Both the position numbers and the translations under genes were made by a program. 5,834 nucleotides of DNA, taken from Arcobacter sp. (GTDB lineage Bacteria; Campylobacterota; Campylobacteria; Campylobacterales; Arcobacteraceae). How positions within the stretch are numbered: the first letter of the stretch is position 1; the number at the start of each line of letters is the position of its first letter. The notes below the pieces were generated by a model that did no database searches, was not told the DNA's origin, and saw only the letters and a list, made by a program, of their open reading frames with translations. Location: assembly GCA_016744485.1 (NCBI GenBank), contig JADGEG010000130.1, forward strand, positions 1 to 5,834. The letters are read 5' to 3'. This document shows, piece after piece, positions 1-5,704 of the stretch.

Positions 1-14
1 AAGCTACTTAATAC

Positions 15-44
15 AATATTTTTTATTTTACACTAAAAAATATT
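15..44 (-). terminator. AT-only inverted repeat over the ABC ATPase stop codon, possible terminator
   Basis: An 11-bp perfect inverted repeat (AATATTTTTTA at 15-25, TAAAAAATATT at 34-44) with an 8-nt loop spans the TAG stop of the ABC ATPase gene. It sits where a terminator for the minus-strand gene would be expected. It contains no G-C pairs in the stem and no clean U-tract follows on the minus strand, so intrinsic termination would be weak. In such an AT-rich genome some such repeats arise by chance. Confidence 0.35.
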
Positions 45-824
45 TTCTACAAAATATCTATGATTTACTTCTTTAATATTAAGTTTTAAATCAAAAACTT
101 TTGACACATTTGCACTTGTCATTAAGATATTTTTTTTACCTTGTTTATATATTATATTATTATGTATTAATGCTACATTTGTAATTTCTTCAAAAATTTC
201 TTCTAAATGGTGAGTTATTATTATAATACTTAATTTTTTACTTAATTGTTTTAATAAAAGTATAAACTCATGTTGAGCTTTCATGTCTAAACCAGAACTT
301 GGTTCATCTAAAAGTAAAGCTTTTGGTTTATGTATTAATGCTCTTGCTATAAGACATTTTCTTAGCTCTCCTGTTGACATTTGGTATGATTTTTTATTTC
401 TAAGTTTTGATAAATTTAATTCTTTAATAATTTCATTGGTTTTTGCTATTTGCTTTTTTGTGTAAATATGATGTTGCATTTTTCCTAAGCTAGAATAAAA
501 AGATGAAATAATAATATCATAAGCAGTAGAATTTTTAGCATTATAAATAAATTCATTTTGTAAATCACCTGTAACTAAACCTAAATAATTTTTTAGTTCA
601 CTTATGTTCCATTTTTCTTGTCCAAATATTTCTTTTTTAAACTCACAATTAGTATTTGGATATAAATCATTTGACATTAATTTAAGAAGTGTAGTTTTAC
701 CAGAACCATTAGCACCTAGTATAACCCAATGTTCACCTTCTTTAATAGTAAGATTTATATTTTTTAGTACTGCAAACCTATAATCATAAGATACAGATAC
801 ATTTTTAAAATTTATAATATTCAT
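33..824 (-). CDS. ABC transporter ATP-binding protein, YlmA/ModF-like
   Basis: This is a 263-residue single nucleotide-binding domain of an ABC-type ATPase. Visible motifs, in order, are Walker A GANGSGKT (37-44), Q-loop Gln89, a non-canonical signature MSTGE (149-153) in place of LSGGQ, Walker B with the catalytic Glu in LLLDEP (170-175), the D-loop SGLD (177-180) and the switch His205 in THHLEE. The HWVILG stretch just before Walker A and the overall length resemble the YlmA/ModF group, which is often annotated as iron or molybdate transport ATPases, but the substrate cannot be read from this sequence. No signal peptide or membrane segment is present, so it is a cytoplasmic subunit. No permease or binding-protein gene is visible; only 32 bases remain downstream. 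The start at 824 has a good ribosome site (AAAAGGGA) a few bases upstream. Its promoter is probably in the T-rich tract upstream but I cannot place it. It could also be a soluble ATPase not tied to transport. Confidence 0.88.
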   Translation of the reverse strand: MNIINFKNVSVSYDYRFAVLKNINLTIKEGEHWVILGANGSGKTTLLKLMSNDLYPNTNCEFKKEIFGQEKWNISELKNYLGLVTGDLQNEFIYNAKNSTAYDIIISSFYSSLGKMQHHIYTKKQIAKTNEIIKELNLSKLRNKKSYQMSTGELRKCLIARALIHKPKALLLDEPSSGLDMKAQHEFILLLKQLSKKLSIIIITHHLEEIFEEITNVALIHNNIIYKQGKKNILMTSANVSKVFDLKLNIKEVNHRYFVENIF

Positions 825-864
825 TATTTCCCTTTTAAAATATAAATAAAGTATTAAAAAAAAA

Positions 865-875
865 TTTGATACAAT
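865..875 (+). promoter_or_regulatory. Probable sigma-70 -10 element (TTTGATACAAT) for the dCMP deaminase
   Basis: TTTGATACAAT holds a TACAAT hexamer at 870-875 preceded by a T-rich run, which fits the campylobacterotal housekeeping promoter style of a strong -10 without a clear -35. Transcription would start near 882, giving a leader of about 35 nt before the ATG at 917. The same 11-base string occurs again at 5724-5734 in front of another plus-strand start, which supports it as a promoter motif. The assignment is by pattern only. Confidence 0.5.
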
Positions 876-890
876 TACGTATATTTATAG

Positions 891-902
891 CATTGTACAA
901 TG
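891..902. promoter_or_regulatory. 12-bp perfect palindrome CATTGTACAATG, possible operator or leader hairpin
   Basis: CATTGTACAATG equals its own reverse complement. It lies between the predicted transcription start (about 882) and the ribosome site AAAAGG (905-910) of the dCMP deaminase, ending two bases before that site. This is a suitable place for a dimeric repressor to block transcription, or for a small RNA hairpin next to the ribosome site. No regulator is identified, and I do not recognise the motif as a known box. Confidence 0.35.
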
Positions 903-916
903 TTAAAAGGTAAAAT

Positions 917-1354
917 ATGCTAAGTGATAAAAATTTTATTAATATTGCTCATGAAATTGCAAGTGCATCAAAATGTGTATCCAAATGTGTTGGTGCAGTA
1001 ATTGTAAAAAATGGTAGAATATTATCTACAGGTTATAATGGAACTCCTAGTTCTTATGTTAATTGTTCAAAGTATTGGGATGATAAATACACAAAAGAAC
1101 ATCATGAATGGTCAAAAATTTATGAAATTCATGCCGAAATGAATGCAATTATTTGGGCAGCAAGAAAAGGTATATCAATAGAAGATGCCACAATTTATGT
1201 CACTCTTGAACCTTGTAGTGAATGTTCTAAAAATTTAATTGCATCAGGAATTAAAAGAATTGTATTTGATAAACATTACGAACATACTAATTCATCCTTA
1301 ATATCAAAATTTTTAAGAGATAATAATGTAAGTATTGAAAAGATTAGTATTTAA
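917..1354 (+). CDS. dCMP deaminase (deoxycytidylate deaminase), zinc-dependent
   Basis: The 145-residue protein belongs to the cytidine/deoxycytidylate deaminase superfamily and most likely converts dCMP to dUMP, the substrate of thymidylate synthase, in the cytoplasm. The zinc site is complete: His72 and catalytic Glu74 in HAEMNAI (72-78), and Cys100 and Cys103 in PCSEC (99-103). Upstream are the VGAVIV strand (25-30) and GYNGTP (39-44), followed by an Asn-Cys (49-50) and a HEWS stretch (63-66). This arrangement is typical of dCMP deaminases (ComEB and T4 Cd types) rather than of free cytidine or tRNA-adenosine deaminases. The length is within the usual range. The start is supported by AAAAGG at 905-910, six bases before the ATG. 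It is transcribed divergently from the ABC ATPase with a 92-bp gap, probably as a single gene. The substrate is inferred from the motifs. Confidence 0.88.
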   Translation: MLSDKNFINIAHEIASASKCVSKCVGAVIVKNGRILSTGYNGTPSSYVNCSKYWDDKYTKEHHEWSKIYEIHAEMNAIIWAARKGISIEDATIYVTLEPCSECSKNLIASGIKRIVFDKHYEHTNSSLISKFLRDNNVSIEKISI

Positions 1355-1402
1355 AAAGTAAATAATACTTTGTATTAATATTATAGTTTGTGTAAGTTTA
1401 TT

Positions 1403-1408
1403 TATGAT
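1403..1408 (+). promoter_or_regulatory. Candidate -10 element (TATGAT) for tRNA-Arg
   Basis: TATGAT in the 75-bp gap between the dCMP deaminase stop and the tRNA would start transcription near 1415, about 15 nt before the mature tRNA end. No convincing -35 is seen. Just after the deaminase stop a 6-bp hairpin (AAAGTA 1355-1360, TACTTT 1366-1371) could separate the two transcripts, but it is weak, and read-through from the deaminase gene into the tRNA is equally possible. Confidence 0.28.
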
Positions 1409-1429
1409 AGGATTTCATCTTTAAATTGT

Positions 1430-1506
1430 GCGTCTGTGGCTTAACTGGATAGAGCACTGGGTTTCGGCCCCGGTGGTTACAGGTTCGAATCCTGTCAGGC
1501 GTACCA
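1430..1506 (+). tRNA. tRNA-Arg, anticodon UCG, CCA encoded
   Basis: A full 77-nt cloverleaf can be drawn. The acceptor stem pairs 1430-1436 with 1496-1502; the D stem is GCTT/GAGC around an AACTGGATA loop; the anticodon stem CTGGG/CCCGG (1457-1461, 1469-1473) closes the loop TTTCGGC (1462-1468); a 5-nt variable loop follows; the T stem ACAGG/CCTGT (1479-1483, 1491-1495) carries loop TTCGAAT. The anticodon is TCG at 1464-1466. C35 and A20 (1449), the usual bacterial arginine identity bases, are both present, as are discriminator A1503 and encoded CCA (1504-1506). It should decode CGA and other CGN codons. An oddity is that the first acceptor pair is G1-U72 rather than G-C, and 4-69 is U-G. Confidence 0.95.
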
Positions 1507-1507
1507 C

Positions 1508-1573
1508 TAAGAACACTATTCTAAAATTTCCTAATTTATTTAGTATAATTTATAAAAAGTGTCTTATTTTATT
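1508..1573 (+). terminator. Imperfect inverted repeat downstream of the tRNA with T-rich tail
   Basis: TAAGAACACT (1508-1517) can pair with AGTGTCTTA (1558-1566) with one bulged A, and TTTTATT follows at 1567-1573. The T-rich tail on the plus strand fits an end point for the tRNA transcript. The enclosed 40 bases are long for a terminator loop, though they are AT-rich and could fold internally, so efficiency is uncertain. Confidence 0.3.
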
Positions 1574-1597
1574 AAAATATTAAATTTAATATTTTAA
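1572..1597. terminator. 26-bp perfect AT palindrome at the end of the radical SAM gene
   Basis: Bases 1572-1597 form a perfect 13+13 inverted repeat centred at 1584/1585, made only of A and T. It covers the TAA stop (1586-1588) of the minus-strand radical SAM gene and lies in the gap between it and the convergent tRNA. Its place at the end of the four-gene run suggests transcript termination or 3'-end protection on the minus strand, possibly acting both ways. It lacks G-C pairs and a clean U-run on either side, so the role is inferred from position. Confidence 0.4.
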
Positions 1598-2557
1598 ACC
1601 TTCTTTTAATAAACTTCTTTTTATTTTTTCTATTAAGTGATGTTTATTTTTACACCATAAGGGTGCTAAAAGTGAACTATCATCAATACCAGCTGTCACT
1701 CTTTGAACAGAAATATGAGCAGGCAAAGATTTAATAGATTTAATAACAGTATCAATATATAGTGTTTCACTTATTGGTATAAATTTACCTTTTTTAAATT
1801 GAGATGTTAATATAGTATTTTTTACTACATATAATGGGTGAAATTTAATTGAATCAATATTTAATTCTAAAGTTTGTTCTAATGTTTTTAGCATCATTTC
1901 TTGAGTTTCATCAGGGAGTCCATAAATTAAATGAGCACAAACATTAAGACCTTTGTTTTTTGTTCTTATAATCCATTTTCTCATATTATCAGAATCATCA
2001 CCACGATTGATTTTTTCTAGTGTTTCATCATAAAAAGATTGTATTCCATATTCAATCCAAATCTCTTTTGTTTTTGCTAAGTCTTCTAAATAATTTAAAA
2101 TTTCATCCGTTACACAATCTGTTCTAGTACCTATGCTTAGACCTATTACATCATCAAAACTTAATGCTCTTGTATATAATGTTTTTAAAGTATCAAAAGG
2201 AGCATAAGTATTGGTAAAAGATTGGAAATAAACTATAAATTTTTTTGCTTTGAATTTATTTTCTAAAACTTTTTTACTTGCATAAAATTGCATTTGTAAT
2301 TGTTTTAATTGATTATTCAAATATATATTATTTTTTGTCAAAGGATTTAATTTAAATTTATTATTATTGTTATTTTCGTTTAAATTAGGTGAAAATGAAT
2401 CATTTTCACAAAAAGTACAACCACCGTGTGCTACTGTTCCATCAATATTAGGACAGGTAAAACCTGATATTGAAATAGGTACTTTATATACTTTTTGCCC
2501 AAATTTATTTCTAAAATATTTTCCTATTGTTAAAATGTCTTTTAAATTATTATCCAT
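1586..2557 (-). CDS. Radical SAM protein, TIGR01212 (YhcC/YtqA) family
   Basis: The 323-residue protein matches the YhcC/YtqA branch of radical SAM enzymes. The N-terminus has the family pattern GFTCPNIDG followed by GGCTFC, giving cluster cysteines 35, 47 and 50 (C-x11-C-x2-C, with the usual aromatic Phe49) in place of the common CxxxCxxC. Further family signatures are YFQSFTNTY (110-118), GLSIGTRTDC (139-148), WIEYGIQS (167-174), LIYGLPDET (210-218), KFHPLYVVKNT (238-248) and VQRVTAG (284-290). It should bind a 4Fe-4S cluster and S-adenosylmethionine. The substrate is not certain: the related YtqA of Bacillus (MnmL) takes part in mnm5s2U synthesis at the tRNA wobble base, while YhcC of E. 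coli has no firm role that I know of. An Asn/Lys-rich segment (58-82) looks like a family-variable insert. Its start overlaps the purF end by 8 bp and has no strong ribosome site, which suggests translational coupling. It is the last gene of the trxB-dapB-purF run. Confidence 0.88.
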   Translation of the reverse strand: MDNNLKDILTIGKYFRNKFGQKVYKVPISISGFTCPNIDGTVAHGGCTFCENDSFSPNLNENNNNNKFKLNPLTKNNIYLNNQLKQLQMQFYASKKVLENKFKAKKFIVYFQSFTNTYAPFDTLKTLYTRALSFDDVIGLSIGTRTDCVTDEILNYLEDLAKTKEIWIEYGIQSFYDETLEKINRGDDSDNMRKWIIRTKNKGLNVCAHLIYGLPDETQEMMLKTLEQTLELNIDSIKFHPLYVVKNTILTSQFKKGKFIPISETLYIDTVIKSIKSLPAHISVQRVTAGIDDSSLLAPLWCKNKHHLIEKIKRSLLKEGLKY

Positions 2558-3905
2558 TATTTTTTATAAAGTAATCCCCATTAAAACTTTCTAAAGCATA
2601 ATTTCTTTCAACTCCAATTGCACTAACTAAATCATCAATTGATAAATATTCAAGAGTATCAGCTCCAATGTGAGAGCATATTTCATTTTTATTCATAGAA
2701 AAAGAAATCAATTCTTCTTTATTAGGAGTATCAATTCCATAATAACAAGGAAATTTAATTTCAGGACTTGCAACTCTAAAATGTACTTCTTTTGCTCCTG
2801 CATCTTTAAGCATTCGCACTATTCTTTTTGATGTAGTTCCTCTTACAATTGAATCATCAATTACAAGTAAAGATTTACCTTTAATTAACGATCTCATAGG
2901 TGAGAGCTTCATTTTAACCTTTAGCGATCTCATTTCTTGAGTAGGCTCAATAAATGTTCTTCCTATATAATGATTTCTAATAATCCCATATTTAAAAGGT
3001 ATACCACTTTCATTGGCATAACCCAATGCGGCAGGAACTCCAGAATCAGGAACGGGAACAACCATATCAATTTTAATATTATTATTTCTATCATTTAAAG
3101 CTAACGTTTTACCCATATTTTCTCTTGTTTCATATACAGTTTTATTATCAATTACAGAATCAGGTCGTGAAAAATATACATATTCAAATGCACAAGGTCT
3201 ATATTCTTCTTTAAATAATTGAATAGATTCAGGTTCTTCTTGTTTATTATTAAAAATTAACATTTCACCTGGTTTAATATCTCTTATAAACATAGCATCT
3301 ACAAGTTCAAAAGCACAAGTTTCAGATGCAACGACATAACCACCTGATTTTATTTTTCCTAAAGACAAGGGTCTAATGCCATATTTATCTCTAATAACAA
3401 ATTGTTTTGAACGAGATTGAATAATAAAACAAAAAGCACCTATAGTTTTATCTAATGCCTCTTTTATTCTATCTCTTAATTTATTTTTTGAAGATCTTGC
3501 TATTAAATGCACTAAATTTTCAGAATCCAAACCTGATTGAAAAATAGCTCCATCGTTAATTAATTCTTGTCGTACTTCACTTTTATTTATTAAATTTCCA
3601 TTATGCACAATCGCAATTTCACCTAATTTATATTTGGCAAAAATAGGTTGAGTATCATCAAGAGTATCTCCTCCTGCTGTTGAATATCTATTGTGACCTA
3701 TTGCCATATTTCCTTTTAACAGGCTTAAAGTATTTTCTTTAAATACTTCAGAAACTAAACCTCTTTTTTTAAATGTACTAATTTTACCATTTGCAGAAGA
3801 AGAAATACCACTTGCTTCTTGACCTCTGTGTTGCATTGAAAATAAAGCTAAAGAAGCTAATCTTGCAGCATTTTCATTACCATATATACCAACTATTGCA
3901 CACAT
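2550..3905 (-). CDS. purF: Amidophosphoribosyltransferase (glutamine PRPP amidotransferase)
   Basis: PurF catalyses the first committed step of de novo purine synthesis, making phosphoribosylamine from PRPP and glutamine. The 451-residue chain has an N-terminal Ntn-type glutaminase domain (about 2-235) with the nucleophile Cys2 directly after Met1, MQHRGQEASG (24-33), HNRYSTAG (71-78), HNGNL (101-105) and SGLDSE (124-129). A phosphoribosyltransferase domain follows, with the PRPP loop VIDDSIVRGTT (348-358). Starting at Met-Cys, there is no propeptide, so the nucleophile is freed by Met removal. The sequence resembles the Bacillus type (PCAFEYVYFSRPDS 237-250, FPCYYGID 385-392), whose 4Fe-4S cluster needs four cysteines. 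Here Cys238 and Cys387 are kept, but the C-terminal Cys-x2-Cys pair is replaced by Ala437 and Ser440. The start is supported by AAGG about 8 bases upstream. It lies 26 bp after dapB and overlaps the next gene by 8 bp. Confidence 0.97.
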   Translation of the reverse strand: MCAIVGIYGNENAARLASLALFSMQHRGQEASGISSSANGKISTFKKRGLVSEVFKENTLSLLKGNMAIGHNRYSTAGGDTLDDTQPIFAKYKLGEIAIVHNGNLINKSEVRQELINDGAIFQSGLDSENLVHLIARSSKNKLRDRIKEALDKTIGAFCFIIQSRSKQFVIRDKYGIRPLSLGKIKSGGYVVASETCAFELVDAMFIRDIKPGEMLIFNNKQEEPESIQLFKEEYRPCAFEYVYFSRPDSVIDNKTVYETRENMGKTLALNDRNNNIKIDMVVPVPDSGVPAALGYANESGIPFKYGIIRNHYIGRTFIEPTQEMRSLKVKMKLSPMRSLIKGKSLLVIDDSIVRGTTSKRIVRMLKDAGAKEVHFRVASPEIKFPCYYGIDTPNKEELISFSMNKNEICSHIGADTLEYLSIDDLVSAIGVERNYALESFNGDYFIKNNG

Positions 3906-3931
3906 AAATTAAACCTTATATTAAATAATTT

Positions 3932-4705
3932 TTATATTCCAAGACAATCATTAATAGAGTATAGCCCTGCTTCTTGATTAATCAACCATTTAGCTGCTCT
4001 AATTGCACCTTTTGAAAATGTATTTCTTGAAGTTGCTGTATGGTTTAATTCTATAAATTCACCATCATTATAAAGTCCAAGAGTATGACGACCAACTATA
4101 TCACCACCTCTTAAACTCATAACTGCTATTTCATCTTTAGTTCTTGCTCCAATTATTCCATCTCTACCTGAAATTCTAACCAAATCTAAGTCTAAATCTC
4201 TAGCTTTTGCTACATTTTGTGCAAGTGTTAATGCTGTTCCTGAAGGTGAATCTACTTTATGCCTATGATGTTGTTCTACAATTTCAATATCAAAATCTCT
4301 CAATGCTTTAGAAGCTAAAATGGCTAATTTGTTTAAAACAGCTACACCTAAACTCATATTTGTAGCATATAAAATAGGTACTTTTTTACTAGCTTCAATT
4401 AATAAATTTTCTTGATGTTTATTAAAACCAGTTGTCGCAATTACTAAGGGTTTATTGCCTTTATTTTCAACAATTTGATTTAAAAGTTCTTCTGTCGCAC
4501 TTGGAGCTGAAAAATCTATAACAATATCCGATACATTTAAAATACCTTCCATGTCATTTGTCACTAAAGTACCCTCTGGTACATTTTTTTTTAATTCATA
4601 AAATATATGACACGCACAAAGATTGGTTTCTTCATCTAAAATTAAATCATCTATTAATAATGATCCTACTCTTCCAGTACTTCCTATAATTCCTACATTA
4701 ATCAT
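3932..4705 (-). CDS. dapB: 4-hydroxy-tetrahydrodipicolinate reductase
   Basis: DapB uses NAD(P)H to reduce 4-hydroxy-tetrahydrodipicolinate to tetrahydrodipicolinate in the lysine and meso-diaminopimelate pathway, and so supplies peptidoglycan. The 257-residue protein starts with the Rossmann nucleotide loop GSTGRVG (8-14). It has FSAPSA (65-70) and ATTGF (90-94) lining the cofactor site, NMSLGV (116-121), the catalytic block HHRHKVDSPSGTAL (146-159) with His146 and Lys150 as the expected catalytic pair and Ser155-Gly156-Thr157 holding the substrate, and a C-terminal SRNTFSKGAIRAA segment (226-238) typical of the family. All key residues are present. The length is slightly shorter than the E. 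coli enzyme (273). The start at 4705 has AGGA about 9 bases upstream, inside the end of trxB. The stop of trxB is only 5 bp away, so the two are almost certainly co-transcribed. Confidence 0.97.
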   Translation of the reverse strand: MINVGIIGSTGRVGSLLIDDLILDEETNLCACHIFYELKKNVPEGTLVTNDMEGILNVSDIVIDFSAPSATEELLNQIVENKGNKPLVIATTGFNKHQENLLIEASKKVPILYATNMSLGVAVLNKLAILASKALRDFDIEIVEQHHRHKVDSPSGTALTLAQNVAKARDLDLDLVRISGRDGIIGARTKDEIAVMSLRGGDIVGRHTLGLYNDGEFIELNHTATSRNTFSKGAIRAAKWLINQEAGLYSINDCLGI

Positions 4706-4710
4706 TTATT

Positions 4711-5640
4711 TTATCCTAAATATTCTATTATATTAACAGCAGCTGTTGAACCATCACCTGCTGCACATACTACTTGTTTTGCTGCATCAATTCTAACATC
4801 ACCTGCTGCATAAAGACCTTTAATATTTGTTTGCATTCTTAAATTGACTATTATTTCACCTTGTTCATTTGTGTCACATAAAAAACTTCCATCATCTTGT
4901 TTTAAAGGTTCATTTAAAACATCTCTTCCTACAAATACAAATACACCTGGAACATCTAATTGTTTAATTTTTTTATCAATTTTTGATTTAAGAATTAAAC
5001 CATTTACTCCCATATTATCACCAATTACTTCCTCCACATCTACATTACTAACTTCTTCTATATTTTTACAAGCTTTCATATGTTTAATTGTAACAGGTGC
5101 TGCTCTATATGTATCTCGTCTATGAACTAAATAAACTTTTGAACACATTTTTGATAAATATATAGCTTCTTCTAATGCTGAGTCACCACCACCTATTAAT
5201 GCCACTTCTTTACCTTTATAAAAAAAACCATCACAAGTAGCACAAGTAGAAATTCCTCGTCCAAAAAATTTATCTTCACCTTTAAATCCAGCCCGTCTAG
5301 GTACAGAACCCGTTGCTAATAAAACAGATTTTGCTTCGTATGTTGAACCATCAGACATACTTAAAGTAAATATTTCATTTTCTTTTGCAACTTTAGAAAC
5401 TTGTTTTACTTCATGTTTTAATCCAAATTTTTGGCATTGTTCTGGCCAAGATTCCATTAGCTCCATTCCTGTCATTAATGAGCTTTGTCCAGGATAATTT
5501 TCAATTTCGCTACTTCCAGTTATTTGTCCCCCAAGTAGTCCCATATCAAACATAACAACATTATTCAAACCACCTCTTGTAGCATATAACCCAGCAGTTA
5601 AACCAGCAGGTCCTCCACCAATAATTGCTAAATCTAACAT
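4711..5640 (-). CDS. trxB: Thioredoxin-disulfide reductase (NADPH)
   Basis: TrxB is a cytoplasmic FAD enzyme that passes electrons from NADPH to thioredoxin. The 309-residue protein has the FAD loop GGGPAGL (8-14), GGQITGSSEIENYPG (37-51), the ATG motif (109-111), the redox-active disulfide CATC (133-136), the NADPH loop GGGDSALEEA (150-159), HRRD (173-176) contacting the NADPH 2'-phosphate, and the second FAD motif GLYAAGDVR (275-283) followed by KQVVCAAGDGSTAA (288-301). The intact CxxC separates it from the ferredoxin/flavodoxin-NADP reductases of the same fold. The length is normal. The start at 5640 has a strong AGGAG about 6 bases upstream and a TATAAT promoter element just before it, so it heads the operon with dapB, purF and the radical SAM gene. 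No thioredoxin gene is adjacent; the neighbour on the other side is divergent. Confidence 0.97.
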   Translation of the reverse strand: MLDLAIIGGGPAGLTAGLYATRGGLNNVVMFDMGLLGGQITGSSEIENYPGQSSLMTGMELMESWPEQCQKFGLKHEVKQVSKVAKENEIFTLSMSDGSTYEAKSVLLATGSVPRRAGFKGEDKFFGRGISTCATCDGFFYKGKEVALIGGGDSALEEAIYLSKMCSKVYLVHRRDTYRAAPVTIKHMKACKNIEEVSNVDVEEVIGDNMGVNGLILKSKIDKKIKQLDVPGVFVFVGRDVLNEPLKQDDGSFLCDTNEQGEIIVNLRMQTNIKGLYAAGDVRIDAAKQVVCAAGDGSTAAVNIIEYLG

Positions 5641-5667
5641 TTAAACTCCTATTATAATTTTAGAACC

Positions 5668-5679
5668 ATTATACTAAAA
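5668..5679 (-). promoter_or_regulatory. -10 promoter element (TTTTAGTATAAT) of the trxB operon
   Basis: On the minus strand TTTTAGTATAAT contains a consensus TATAAT at 5668-5673. Transcription would start near 5661 and give a leader of about 20 nt holding the AGGAG ribosome site of trxB. No good -35 hexamer lies 16-18 bases further upstream, as is common for campylobacterotal housekeeping promoters. This is the only convincing promoter for the four-gene run; the two gaps and one overlap within it hold none that I can see. Confidence 0.6.
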
Positions 5680-5704
5680 TATATTAAGTATAAGTTTAAA
5701 ATTT

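Noticed and set aside
967..992. Direct repeat AAATGTGT twice in the early dCMP deaminase gene.
   Set aside because: It encodes the KCV-S-KCV stretch in a conserved part of the protein and is too short and isolated to be a functional DNA repeat.
1355..1371. Hairpin AAAGTA/TACTTT after the dCMP deaminase stop as a terminator.
   Set aside because: The stem is only 6 bp with one G-C pair, and no T-run follows; too weak to list as a feature of its own.
1507..1585. tRNA 3' end as an attachment site for an integrated element.
   Set aside because: No integrase gene and no second copy of the tRNA 3' end are in the window, and the flanking genes are housekeeping.
2550..2557. Possible frameshift or misassembly at the purF/radical SAM junction because the genes overlap.
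   Set aside because: Both frames have complete family-typical ends: PurF closes with a C-terminal tail after its last conserved segment, and the radical SAM protein starts normally. An ATG inside the last codons is ordinary translational coupling.
3906..3931. Internal promoter in the 26-bp gap between dapB and purF.
   Set aside because: The gap holds a ribosome site (AAGG) and AT-rich bases but no convincing -10 with room for a leader; read-through from trxB is the simpler explanation.
4844..5125. Plus-strand open frame of 93 codons opposite trxB.
   Set aside because: It lies wholly within trxB on the opposite strand, is rich in Ser, Thr and Pro as expected for a shadow of this reading, and has no recognisable motif. 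The similar plus-strand frames at 283-465 and 2367-2594 were dropped for the same reason.
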